Below are positions 24,749-32,237 of a DNA stretch of 64,000 bases, piece by piece. The position numbers and the translations under genes were made by a program. The notes beneath the pieces are model-generated. The model did no database searches. It had not been told where the DNA came from and worked only from the letters and a program-made list of their open reading frames with translations. This DNA is from Synechococcus sp. HK01-R (lineage in GTDB: Bacteria > Cyanobacteriota > Cyanobacteriia > PCC-6307 > Cyanobiaceae): the NCBI RefSeq assembly GCF_014217855.1, contig NZ_CP059059.1, forward strand, positions 868,001 to 932,000, given 5' to 3'. Every line of letters begins with the position of its first letter. The stretch's first letter is position 1.

Positions 24749-25139
24749 CACGCGCTCACTGGTTCTCGATGCCTCCGCTGTGGTGCGGCTGATCTGCCAT
24801 GACCCTGCGACGGGAAGCTGGGATGCTCAGCTCAGGCAAGCTTCGATGGTGTTGGCCCCAGAGCTGATGCTCACCGAGGTGGCGAATGCCCTGTGGAAAC
24901 TTCAACGCAACGGCAGTTTGGCCGGAGTCGATCCCCAGGCGCTGCTCGCCGATGCACGCGATCTGGTGGATCAATTTGAGCCAGACCGTGCGCTGCAGGC
25001 GGAGGGGCTGGCCCTGGCCTGCCATCTCGATCATCCTGTCTACGACTGCCTCTATTTGGCTCTGGCACGGAGAGAAGCGGCGGCGTTGCTCACGGCTGAC
25101 CAGCGCCTACGCCGATTAGCAGACCGGGTACTCCCCTGA
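24738..25139 (+). CDS. vapC: PIN-domain ribonuclease toxin VapC, 133 aa
   Basis: A PIN-domain endoribonuclease predicted to cleave RNA when released from its antitoxin. The acidic residues are in place: LVLDASAVVRLI (first Asp), LTEVANALWKL (Glu), HPVYDCLYLALA (Asp) and LLTADQRLRRLA (last Asp). Length is normal for VapC. It starts with GTG at 24738, inside the antitoxin gene. The stop lies within a sequence that matches the 5' end of fcl (25131-25156), so the island has been stitched to a gene fragment here. Confidence 0.85.
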   Translation: MNADTRSLVLDASAVVRLICHDPATGSWDAQLRQASMVLAPELMLTEVANALWKLQRNGSLAGVDPQALLADARDLVDQFEPDRALQAEGLALACHLDHPVYDCLYLALARREAAALLTADQRLRRLADRVLP

Positions 25140-25251
25140 TCACCCCCGCCGACCGCTGCTGATCTGGGGAAGCATTCAGTGGCGGAGCGAATGTCTCCAG
25201 GATGCCAGCTTCCGAGCCGGCACCGGCGAGGTGGTGGTGCGCATCAACTGC
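25131..25251 (+). pseudogene. Fragments of fcl (5' end) and gmd (3' part)
   Basis: Bases 25131-25156 match the first codons of the intact fcl gene (31237-31262) at all but one position. Bases about 25192-25248 read LQDASFRAGTGEVVVRIN and match [18 protein letters not shown] of the intact gmd (about 30940-30993). The order is reversed relative to the functional gmd-fcl pair, so these are separate recombined pieces. Confidence 0.65.
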
Positions 25252-25256
25252 GGGTC

Positions 25257-25556
25257 ATGCTCGTGCGCACCACTCTGGAGTTGCCGGATCCTCTGTTTGC
25301 CCGCCTGAAGGCCCGGGCGGCCAGCGAGGGCGTCTCCCTGAAGAAACTGCTGCATAGGTATGTGGAGAAAGGTTTGAACACTCCACCATCCGAAACCTCG
25401 CTGCGGCGATCGGCGGCAGGCCTGCCTCGGCTGGAGGTTCCGTTCGTGAGGGAAGCAGGGTCGCTCAGCAATGCGGCGCTCTTCGATCTTTATCGCGAAT
25501 TTGCTCAAGATGATCTTCCTGGCATTCGCAGAACAGCTGAGCTTGTGGTCGCTTGA
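25257..25556 (+). CDS. Orphan ribbon-helix-helix antitoxin-like protein, 99 aa
   Basis: The N-terminus MLVRTTLELPDPLFARLKAR followed by SEGVSLKKLLHRYVEKGL is a CopG/VapB-type ribbon-helix-helix. The C-terminal half, with LEVPFVREAGSLSNAALFDL, resembles toxin-wrapping tails of VapB proteins. No PIN toxin follows within 350 bp, so it is an orphan or its toxin has been lost. The start at 25257 is set by the RHH strand; the upstream in-frame part is a gmd fragment. Confidence 0.6.
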   Translation: MLVRTTLELPDPLFARLKARAASEGVSLKKLLHRYVEKGLNTPPSETSLRRSAAGLPRLEVPFVREAGSLSNAALFDLYREFAQDDLPGIRRTAELVVA

Positions 25557-25910
25557 AGCGAACTGGCCGGACTCAACCAGAAGAATTCTTCGCGATCTCC
25601 CGGGCTCAATTTGCTGACACCTTGTTGGTAGAGGCAATTCTCAGCGGGTTCGTCAACGCTTTTGCTGATCAAGCTTTCAGCCGAAATGAAGAGCTGAGCC
25701 GCCTGTCGCCATCGTCAACTTGATACCATCAGACCCTCACGACCTGCAGCCGACGCTCCGCACCGGAATGCTCTGCATGGAGACCAACGCTGCAGATAGC
25801 CAGTCCAAGCTTCTGTGCAGACCGTACAGAACCCTTGCTGCTGCGTTTGAAGAGGCCTTGAGATTGCGATCGCAGCTGATGCCGCCCCAGCACCCTTGCC
25901 GCCAACAGCT
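25557..25910. other. 354-bp stretch without a recognised gene
   Basis: Short open frames only; no recognised family. A short match (CAGCACCCTTGCCGCCA) to the dispersed repeat of 23883 occurs near 25885, next to the transposase remnant. Confidence 0.35.
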
Positions 25911-25911
25911 C

Positions 25912-26025
25912 TCTGTTCTCCTATGTGTCGATTGAGGAGCGGATTCCGGCCTCTCATCCGCTGCGGCGGATCCGGAGATTGGCGGGTTAGGCCCTCGATC
26001 GACTCAAGCCATCGCAACCAATAAA
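25912..26025 (+). pseudogene. Transposase N-terminal remnant (IS1182/IS5-like)
   Basis: The frame reads LFSYVSIEERIPASHPLRRI, then RRLAG, a stop, and ALDRLKPSQ. This is the conserved start of IS1182-type transposases (…YVSLEERIPxxHPLRxIRxLxDxAL). Only about 35 codons remain and a stop interrupts them; nothing catalytic is left. Confidence 0.55.
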
Positions 26026-26502
26026 GCAGCGGCCAAGGCGAAAAGATTGTCTTCACCGCCGTAGGCCCAGAGATTTTTCGGAGTCGCCAGTGTCGCTTCG
26101 AGGCCCGACGTATCCCTGACTCCAGGTAGGCCGCCATCTCTTTCGATTGCTATGGCGTGGGCAGTTTCCGCCAGATGACGGGGAAGCTACCAAGGCTCGG
26201 CCATCAGCGATCAGCCAGCCGCTTCATCCCCGCTGCGTTCTGGGCGTACAAGCGGTCTAGGGCAGCAAGTGCTCCTGCTTCACCTGTAAGCAGTAGCTCC
26301 GGGCGAATGCCCACTACTGCTCGCCGGGTTGTGAGGGCGCGGAATCTCATAGAGAATCGTCGGAGCCAGCTCCGCTTCGGCTCTTTGGTGGCGACCACGC
26401 TTTTGATCAGGTTTGATTTCGTACGACCATCCTGACTCAGTTGTTGAGGTGATGCCGTTGCTGCTGTCTGGTTGAACCAGCACCTATCCCAGCAGGAGCA
26501 GC
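26026..26502. other. Stretch with only a doubtful reading frame
   Basis: A minus-strand frame at 26204-26398 (RFRALTTRRAVVGIRPELLL, then AALDRLYAQNAAGMKRLADR) looks protein-like but matches no family I recognise and has no promoter or partner. It may be the end of a lost gene. The 30 bp just before 26503 look like the native leader of glmS. Confidence 0.3.
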
Positions 26503-26734
26503 ATGTGCGGAATCGTCGCCCTCGTGGGCTCCCAAGACGCGGCCCCCCTGCTGCTGGAAGGTTTACGCCAGCTGGACTACCGCGGCTATGACTCCGCCGG
26601 CATCGCCACAGTGAACGGCGAGCGGCAGCTGAGCTGCCTGCGGGCGGAAGGCAAGCTGATCAACCTCACGCACCGGTTTGAAGCCTCTGGTGCTCCAGGG
26701 CAGTGCGGCATCGGTCACACCCGCTGGGCCTCCA
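26503..26734 (+). pseudogene. glmS: Truncated glmS, N-terminal glutaminase piece
   Basis: The first 77 codons read as glucosamine-6-phosphate synthase: MCGIVALVGSQDAAPLLLEG with the catalytic Cys2, LRQLDYRGYDSAGIA, and GIGHTRWA. After TRWA the sequence switches within about 10 bp to a DUF4351 fragment in another frame. The glutaminase domain alone is some 240 residues, so this cannot be active; a full glmS must exist elsewhere. Confidence 0.85.
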
Positions 26735-26871
26735 CGACGAACTCAGGCACACCCGTGCCGCCCAGGAGTGGCTAGCCGAAGGCCACCACCGCCCAGATCC
26801 AGGCTTTGCAAATCGATCAGTTGGACGCTCTGGCCGACGCCCTGCTCGACTTTCAGCCCCCAAATTCCTAA
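26735..26871 (+). pseudogene. DUF4351 tail fragment, second copy
   Basis: Reads DELRHTRAAQEWLAEGH, then, after a frame change with the middle deleted, TTAQIQALQIDQLDALADAL, LDFQPPNS and a stop. It is homologous to the tail at 24181-24413 and is joined directly to the truncated glmS. Confidence 0.6.
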
Positions 26872-26911
26872 GCGCGCTGGAGGAGCTTTCGCCTGAGCCG
26901 TGGACGCGGCA

Positions 26912-27202
26912 TCAATAGGCAGAGTCGTGATCGGGGTGGAGCGAGAGCAACCGCAGCCAGGGGCCATCGCGCCAGGCCACAGCCCGGCAGCTGCGGCTGA
27001 TCCGCAGGGAATACAGCCGCTCACCCGCAGGCCCCTGGCGGCTCTGGATCAGCTCCCAGCGCAGGCCCTTGCTGCTCTGCAGCTGCTCCCAGCTCATCGC
27101 CTGAAGCAGGCGAAGGGTTTTGAGCACGGCCCAGGCGTCTGGCTTGGCCAAGGCCAGCAGATTGGCCTGGAACTCAGGGTTGTTGAGGTCGAGCTGAATC
27201 AC
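26912..27202 (-). CDS. RelE-like toxin candidate, 96 aa
   Basis: A small basic protein ending in ERLYSLRISRSCRAVAWRDG and LRLLSLHPDHDSAY, the strand order and terminal His/Tyr of RelE/ParE-fold toxins (Y-L-R-I-s...R-A, then L-L-s-l-H.DH). Its ATG overlaps the stop of the upstream antitoxin gene (ATGA), giving antitoxin-toxin order. Predicted mRNA interferase; the exact family is not certain. Confidence 0.65.
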   Translation of the reverse strand: MIQLDLNNPEFQANLLALAKPDAWAVLKTLRLLQAMSWEQLQSSKGLRWELIQSRQGPAGERLYSLRISRSCRAVAWRDGPWLRLLSLHPDHDSAY

Positions 27203-27465
27203 AGCATCCCCAGGTGCTGCTCCAGGGCATCGACATCCGCGGCAAGAGGCGGCTGATCCATGGCATCCATCGCCCGATCGAGACGAGCGGCGGCTTCCGG
27301 TTGATGCAACCAGAGTTCGCTGTCGGGAATGGTCTGGGCCGTTTTGATCACCCAGACCCCGGGCTCGCTGCTGTCGACCACCACGGTGCGCCCAGCGAAC
27401 TCCTTGCCCAAGGAGATCTGGCCGCTGGCCCCCACCTGCTTCACAACCTGCTTGGCGGTTTTCAT
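27199..27465 (-). CDS. AbrB/SpoVT-like antitoxin, 88 aa
   Basis: The N-terminal part VVKQVGASGQISLGKEFAGR, then TVVVDSSEPGVWVIK, has the strand pattern of a swapped-hairpin AbrB-type DNA-binding domain (basic, G-Q-I-S-L-G-K). The acidic C-terminal part (AAARLDRAMDAMDQPPLAAD) would bind the toxin. It precedes and overlaps the RelE-like gene. The DNA before its start has CTAA/TTAG and repeated CATGCCTTCATG elements (about 27473-27503) that could be its operator. Confidence 0.65.
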   Translation of the reverse strand: MKTAKQVVKQVGASGQISLGKEFAGRTVVVDSSEPGVWVIKTAQTIPDSELWLHQPEAAARLDRAMDAMDQPPLAADVDALEQHLGML

Positions 27466-27604
27466 GCTGCCCTAACTTTCATGCCTTCATGCTAATTGTT
27501 AGCGGTTGGAGTCGTCAGGCGCACCGCACGGGCTGCAATCCCAACCCAACCCCAACCCGCGACTATTTTTTCTCCAGCCAGCGCCACGCTTCGTTTGAAC
27601 ACTT

Positions 27605-28140
27605 GAGTGGTAAGCGATCGCCAAGATCACTGGCATCAAGCTCTGCGAAGCGCTGCGCCAACAGCACGGATTCGATGCGATCAGCCTGTAGGCGCAGCCT
27701 TCTGCGTAGCAGTTGCCCACCAACCTCTATGGGCCAGGCGATAACTACCACCCCACCCACAGCCATGTGTTGTCAGCACTGATCCGCCGTTTCCATGAGG
27801 CTGCGGAAGCGGATGCTCCAAGCGTGACCTGCTGGGGCACCGGTTCACCGCTGCGCGAGTTCTTGCATGTGGACGATCTCGGCGAGGCCTGCGTGTTTGC
27901 TTTGGAACACTGGAGCCCGGCCCCGGGTGAGCTCACCTATCTGAATGTGGCCACCGCTACGGGCTACCAAGGCATGATCACTGGGACAGCAGCAAGCCCG
28001 ATGGCACCCCGAAGAAACAGCTGGACGTGAGCCGCCTGGCGGCGTTGGGCTGGCATGCCCGGATCCCGCTGGCGGAAGGCCTGGCGAGCACGGTGGCGCT
28101 GTTTCGCGAGGAGCTGGCTCAGTAGCTGGTGCGGTTGTAA
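27605..28140 (+). pseudogene. fcl: Decayed second copy of fcl (3' two thirds)
   Basis: Parallels the intact fcl from codon about 140 to the stop: [66 protein letters not shown] and LVRL at the end. It carries a 24-bp insertion with a stop at 27689-27712, an internal deletion of about 48 bp near 27955, a frameshift near 28000 and a stop before the last codons. It cannot make GDP-fucose synthase. Confidence 0.9.
27689..27712. repeat. Short dispersed repeat inserted in the fcl pseudogene
   Basis: The 24 bases TAGGCGCAGCCTTCTGCGTA-GCAG are absent from the intact fcl at the same point (after codon about 166). The reverse complement begins CTGCTACGCAGAAGGCTG and resembles the CTGCTTCGCAGAAGCCTG inserted in the IS3 transposase at 44614. 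Confidence 0.6.
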
Positions 28141-28448
28141 CGACAGGTGATGCATGTGCTGCTCGAGCCCGTGCTGGGGTGGCTTGGATCCAATTCGGCT
28201 GATCTGATTCGCGACGAGCGCGATGAGCGTTGAGCAACGTGCCGATCTCTACACCAGCGCACTGTGGCTGCCACTGCCATAGCCCACGGGGTCATGGCTC
28301 ATCCCCAAGATCACACCAGCTCTGAGATGTTTGAGCCGCTGATTCCTCTCCGGCACCCTTGCCGCGAGCTCGCGCCCGCATCCTTAACCACCGATCGGCT
28401 GGTACCGCGAGACTCTTATCATGTGCTGATCATGCACAGGAATTGGTG
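28141..28448. other. 308-bp stretch without a recognised gene
   Basis: Holds copy 2 of the dispersed repeat (28331-28395). A short frame starting MSVEQRADLYTSALW at 28224 ends after 19 codons and is not supported. Confidence 0.35.
28331..28395 (+). repeat. Dispersed repeat, copy 2
   Basis: Its first 35 bp are identical to 23883-23917 and similarity then fades. It ends about 50 bp before the small two-gene module. Confidence 0.6.
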
Positions 28449-28727
28449 GTGGCTCGATTAGGCGATGAACGGGCGACAGAGCGGGTGGCCGTGCTGATGA
28501 CGCCCACGGAGAAGGCAGCCTATGCCGATCGCGCCAGCAGTCTTGGCCTGTCTCTCGGGCAGTTTTTTCGCGAAGCTGGCGCTGTCTATGGAACCCAAAG
28601 CACGCACGCCGAAGAAGAGGCGCTGGAGGCGGCTTTAAGGCATCTGGAACTCAGCACCAGCCGCACTGAACAGGCGCTTGACGAAGCCCTGGCTGAGGTC
28701 CGTGCTGCGCTGAACGCCGGATCATGA
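28449..28727 (+). CDS. MobC/RHH-like small protein, 92 aa
   Basis: The sequence ERVAVLMTPTEKAAYADRAS followed by LGLSLGQFFREAGAVY has the ribbon-helix-helix pattern of MobC-like or antitoxin proteins (strand, T-x-x-E-K, S-l-g-x-F-x-R-x-A). The rest is a Glu/Ala-rich helix. GTG at 28446 or 28449 follows an AGGAA site; the longer frame upstream comes from a repeat. Its stop overlaps the next ATG (ATGA), so the two form one module. Toxin-antitoxin or mobilization functions are possible. Confidence 0.55.
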   Translation: MARLGDERATERVAVLMTPTEKAAYADRASSLGLSLGQFFREAGAVYGTQSTHAEEEALEAALRHLELSTSRTEQALDEALAEVRAALNAGS

Positions 28728-28954
28728 GCGTGACCGATCGAATTCTTACGGCGCTCACCACGGTGATCCGTATGAACGACAAGGTGGAGGAGATGGCTGG
28801 CTTGATGAAGGAGCAGCAACGGCACATCGACGACCTGAAGGGGCGTGTGATTCGCCTGGAGACCGTATTGGAACTCGCGCTGAACCGCAGCTCAGCACCA
28901 ATGACTCGACTCCCGGATGGCGATCAAGCTCAATCACCCGATGGAATCGGGTGA
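28724..28954 (+). CDS. Small coiled-coil protein, 76 aa
   Basis: Residues about 15-55 form a predicted coiled coil (IRMNDKVEEMAGLMKEQQRH, then IDDLKGRVIRLETVLELAL). The C-terminal 20 residues are polar. It has no recognised domain and is translationally coupled to the RHH-like gene before it. Its stop overlaps an ATG that begins a DUF4351-type fragment. Confidence 0.5.
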   Translation: MSVTDRILTALTTVIRMNDKVEEMAGLMKEQQRHIDDLKGRVIRLETVLELALNRSSAPMTRLPDGDQAQSPDGIG

Positions 28955-29038
28955 TGGCTGGTAACCCCCACGAAGAATTGCGCCACACCCGCGCTGCTCA
29001 GAAGTGGCTTGCAGAGGGTCGGCAAGAAGGTCGCCAGC
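28954..29038 (+). pseudogene. Rpn/DUF4351 fragment, third copy
   Basis: Reads AGNPHEELRHTRAAQKWLAE and GRQEGRQ, the repeat-rich linker typical before DUF4351, then loses similarity. Same family as 24181 and 26735. Confidence 0.55.
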
Positions 29039-29128
29039 CAGGTGTCGCCCTCCTGCTGCCATGCCCGATTGGGGCAGGACATGCAGGTGGAGGAGATAGC
29101 ATAATGAGATCATCTTTGGCGAAGCAAG

Positions 29129-29359
29129 ATGCCATCACTCAGCTTGCGTGGGTTGTCGGATCAGACCTATGAGGCCCTGCGGCAACTCGCCACCAACAAT
29201 CACCGCAGCATGCAGGAGCAGGTGAGGCTCCTGATTGAACGGGAAGTGCGCTATGCCCAGGTGGGTGGGGTGGAGAGGGCCCGGCAATGGCGTTCAAGAC
29301 TGGCTGGGCGCCATTTTCCTGATCTAGCGGCGGACATTCAGGCCGACCGCAGCCGCTGA
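29129..29359 (+). CDS. vapB: FitA/VapB-type antitoxin, 76 aa
   Basis: The ribbon-helix-helix N-terminus MPSLSLRGLSDQTYEALRQL and NHRSMQEQVRLLIEREV is typical of FitA-like antitoxins. The C-terminal part (ERARQWRSRLAGRHFPDLAA) would contact the toxin. It lies 4 bp before the PIN toxin gene. It shares only the general pattern with the antitoxin at 24503, so the two modules are not recent duplicates. Confidence 0.8.
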   Translation: MPSLSLRGLSDQTYEALRQLATNNHRSMQEQVRLLIEREVRYAQVGGVERARQWRSRLAGRHFPDLAADIQADRSR

Positions 29360-29363
29360 AGCG

Positions 29364-29822
29364 ATGACGACCTCAACGCAGACGGCATCAGCGCCGACCC
29401 AACCCGACGCTTTTGTGCTCGATACCTCTGCTCTGCTGAGGTTTTATCTGGCTGATGGGCCATGTCTTCCCTCCTTGGAGCTCGCCATGCAGCGGGGGTG
29501 CAGTGGCGATGCCTTGTTGTTGATTCCTGATCTCTGCCTGCTTGAGTGCGCTTCGGTGCTGTTGAAACAGGAGCAGCGCCAGTTGCTCAGCGTGGATGAG
29601 TGCCGTGATCTGATGACGGATCTGCTGCAACTGCCACTTCGGCCGACCAGCGCTAGCGAACTCGCGGTTGCAGCGCTTGAGCAGGCAATGGCGCTCTCTC
29701 TGAGTGTGTATGACGCCAGTTTCCTTGCTTTGGCCCTCAAGCATGACGCTCTTCTAATCACAGCGGATCAACGATTGGCCAAGGCAGCTGCCTCCCTTGG
29801 TTGTGCTGCTCCCGTTGAGTGA
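29364..29822 (+). CDS. vapC: PIN-domain ribonuclease toxin VapC, 152 aa
   Basis: PIN-domain residues are present in order: FVLDTSALLRFYL, PDLCLLECASVLL, LSVYDASFLALAL and LLITADQRLAKAA. The first 15 residues are a Thr/Pro-rich extension, so a later start is possible. It follows its antitoxin by 4 bp. The closing region leads straight into another fcl 5' fragment. Confidence 0.85.
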   Translation: MTTSTQTASAPTQPDAFVLDTSALLRFYLADGPCLPSLELAMQRGCSGDALLLIPDLCLLECASVLLKQEQRQLLSVDECRDLMTDLLQLPLRPTSASELAVAALEQAMALSLSVYDASFLALALKHDALLITADQRLAKAAASLGCAAPVE

Positions 29823-29836
29823 GCAGTCGTACCGCC

Positions 29837-29884
29837 ATGCCCCCCCTGATCACCCCCGCCGATCGCATCGTCGTGGCCAGCCCA
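29837..29884 (+). pseudogene. Fragment of the fcl 5' end
   Basis: ATG 29837 begins [14 protein letters not shown] and a stop, matching [14 protein letters not shown] of intact fcl. This is the second such scar (compare 25131). The following 185 bp up to gmd hold no gene; the bases at about 29992 resemble the flank of the repeat at 23883. Confidence 0.65.
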
Positions 29885-30069
29885 TGAATGCTCTCCATTG
29901 GTATGACAGGTCGTATGACCTTTGGAGAGCCCTTGCCACTGTCCCAGGGCCCCTGGTTCATGGCACACTCCCAACAATTCACCATCACTGAGACGGTTGA
30001 GCAGCTGCTCCCGTCCTGAGCTGGTTGCAGGCAGGACTGGTGTGTCTGCCTGTTTTCTCTCCTCTATCG

Positions 30070-31236
30070 ATGACCGCAAGCGCCACAACTGCCACCCCCA
30101 CCAAAACCGCCCTGATTACCGGCATCACCGGCCAGGACGGCAGCTATCTGGCGGAGCTCCTGCTGGAGAAGGGTTATGTGGTGCATGGGATCAAGCGCCG
30201 GGCGAGCAGTTTCAACACCACCCGGATCGATCACCTCTACCAGGATCCGCACGAGAGCGACCCGCGCCTGGTGCTGCACTACGGCGATCTCACCGACAGC
30301 ACCAACCTGATTCGGATCATCCAGCAGGTGCAACCCGATGAGATTTACAACCTTGGCGCCCAGAGCCATGTGGCCGTGAGCTTCGAGGCGCCGGAATACA
30401 CCGCCAATTCCGACGCGCTGGGCACCCTGCGGATCCTGGAGGCGGTGCGGATGCTGGGGCTCACAGCAAAAACCCGTATCTACCAGGCCAGCACCAGTGA
30501 GCTCTACGGCTTGGTGCAGGAGGTGCCGCAGAAGGAGTCCACCCCCTTCTACCCGCGCAGTCCCTACGGCGTGGCGAAGCTCTACGCCTACTGGATCACG
30601 GTGAACTACCGCGAGGCCTATGGCATGTATGCCTGCAACGGCATCCTGTTCAACCATGAGAGCCCGCGCCGCGGCGAAACGTTCGTGACCCGCAAGATCA
30701 CCCGCGGCCTGGCGCGGATCGATGCGGGGCTGGAGCAATGCCTGTTTATGGGCAACCTCGACTCCCTCCGCGACTGGGGTCACGCCCGCGATTATGTGGA
30801 GATGCAGTGGCGCATGCTCCAGCAGGAGCAGCCGGAAGACTTCGTGATCGCCACCGGCCGGCAGGAATCGGTGCGGCGCTTCATCGAACTCGCCGCTTCC
30901 GAGCTGGGCTGGGGCGGCATCGAGTGGCAGGGCGAAGGCCTCGAGGAAGCCGGCCTCCGCGCCGACACCGGCGACGTGGTGGTGCGCATCGACCCGCGCT
31001 ACTTCCGTCCGGCGGAGGTGGAAACGCTGCTGGGCGACCCCACCAAGGCCAAAGAGAAGTTGGGCTGGACGCCCACCACCACCCTGGAGGAACTAGTGGC
31101 GGAGATGGTGGCCGCAGACCGAGACGGCGCTAAAAAAGATGCTTACCTCAAACGCAAGGGCTTTGCAGTGGTGGGGTCGATGGAAAACCCGCCGACCAAC
31201 CCTGAAGCGATCAAGGCAGCTGGAGGGGCAGCGTGA
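30070..31236 (+). CDS. gmd: GDP-mannose 4,6-dehydratase, 388 aa
   Basis: Converts GDP-D-mannose to GDP-4-keto-6-deoxymannose, the precursor of GDP-L-fucose and related sugars. The NADP-binding loop is [19 protein letters not shown], with the Gmd-typical [18 protein letters not shown]. The catalytic region has [17 protein letters not shown] and the YxxxK motif in [30 protein letters not shown] is also family-specific. The ATG at 30070 is chosen; an upstream frame to 30025 is unlikely. The last codons overlap the GTG of fcl (GTGA). GC content is like the host genes, not like the AT-rich genes further on. Confidence 0.95.
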   Translation: MTASATTATPTKTALITGITGQDGSYLAELLLEKGYVVHGIKRRASSFNTTRIDHLYQDPHESDPRLVLHYGDLTDSTNLIRIIQQVQPDEIYNLGAQSHVAVSFEAPEYTANSDALGTLRILEAVRMLGLTAKTRIYQASTSELYGLVQEVPQKESTPFYPRSPYGVAKLYAYWITVNYREAYGMYACNGILFNHESPRRGETFVTRKITRGLARIDAGLEQCLFMGNLDSLRDWGHARDYVEMQWRMLQQEQPEDFVIATGRQESVRRFIELAASELGWGGIEWQGEGLEEAGLRADTGDVVVRIDPRYFRPAEVETLLGDPTKAKEKLGWTPTTTLEELVAEMVAADRDGAKKDAYLKRKGFAVVGSMENPPTNPEAIKAAGGAA

Positions 31237-32204
31237 CTCCCCTGATCACCCCCGCTGACCGCATTTACGTGGCCGGCCACCGCGGCATGGCCGGCAGCGC
31301 CATCTGCCGTGCCCTTGAGCGTGCCGGCTACCACCAGCTGCTCACCGCCAGCCGCTCTGAGCTCAATCTGCTCGATGGCTCCGCCGTGGAAGCCTGGTTC
31401 GCCAAGCACCAACCCTCCGTGGTGGTGCTCGCCGCGGCGAAGGTGGGCGGCATCCAAGCCAACAGCAGCTACCCGGCGGACTTCCTGCTGGAAAACCTCA
31501 AGATCCAGACCAATGTGATCGAAACGGCCTGGCGTTCTGGCGTGCGACGGCTGTTGTTTCTGGGCAGCAGCTGCATCTACCCGAAGTTCGCCGAGCAGCC
31601 GATCCGCGAGGAAGCCCTCCTCACCGGAGCGCTGGAGCCTACGAACGAGTGGTACGCGATCGCCAAGATCGCCGGCATCAAGCTCTGCGAGGCGCTGCGC
31701 CGCCAGCACGGCTTCGATGCGATCAGCTTGATGCCCACCAACCTCTATGGGCCGGGTGATAATTACCACCCCACCAACAGCCACGTGCTTCCGGCGCTGA
31801 TCCGCCGCTTCCATGAGGCGGCGGAAGCTAAGTCTCCAAGCGTGACCTGCTGGGGCACCGGTTCACCGCTGCGCGAATTCCTGCATGTGGATGACCTAGG
31901 CGAAGCCTCCATGTTTGCTCTCGAGCACTGGAGTCCAGCCCCCGGTGAGCTCACTTATCTGAATGTGGGCACAGGCGTGGACCTGAGCATTCGCGAGTTA
32001 GCCGAATCTGTTGCTAACGCCACTGATTACAGCGGCATGATCAATTGGGATACCAGTAAGCCCGATGGCACCCTAAAAAAACAGCTGGACGTGACACGAA
32101 TGTCCACCCTTGGCTGGCGGGCACGGATTTCCTTGGCCGAAGGCTTGAAGAGCACAGTGGCTAAGTTCCGCGACCAGTTGAGCTTGAAACTGGTTCGGCT
32201 TTAG
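31233..32204 (+). CDS. fcl: GDP-L-fucose synthase, 323 aa
   Basis: Epimerase-reductase making GDP-L-fucose from the Gmd product. Motifs: [16 protein letters not shown] (NADP loop), [34 protein letters not shown], and the YxxxK pair in [18 protein letters not shown]. Coupled to gmd by GTGA. Fragments and a long pseudogene copy of the same gene lie upstream at 25131, 27605 and 29837. The final third becomes less GC-rich, close to the composition break. Confidence 0.95.
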   Translation: MTPLITPADRIYVAGHRGMAGSAICRALERAGYHQLLTASRSELNLLDGSAVEAWFAKHQPSVVVLAAAKVGGIQANSSYPADFLLENLKIQTNVIETAWRSGVRRLLFLGSSCIYPKFAEQPIREEALLTGALEPTNEWYAIAKIAGIKLCEALRRQHGFDAISLMPTNLYGPGDNYHPTNSHVLPALIRRFHEAAEAKSPSVTCWGTGSPLREFLHVDDLGEASMFALEHWSPAPGELTYLNVGTGVDLSIRELAESVANATDYSGMINWDTSKPDGTLKKQLDVTRMSTLGWRARISLAEGLKSTVAKFRDQLSLKLVRL

Positions 32205-32237
32205 ATCAATCCAAACTTCATTCCATTTGGGAGCGAT

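Noticed and set aside
28224-28283. Short frame MSVEQRADLYTSALW as a small protein.
   Set aside because: Only 19 codons, no ribosome site, no partner, within decayed DNA.
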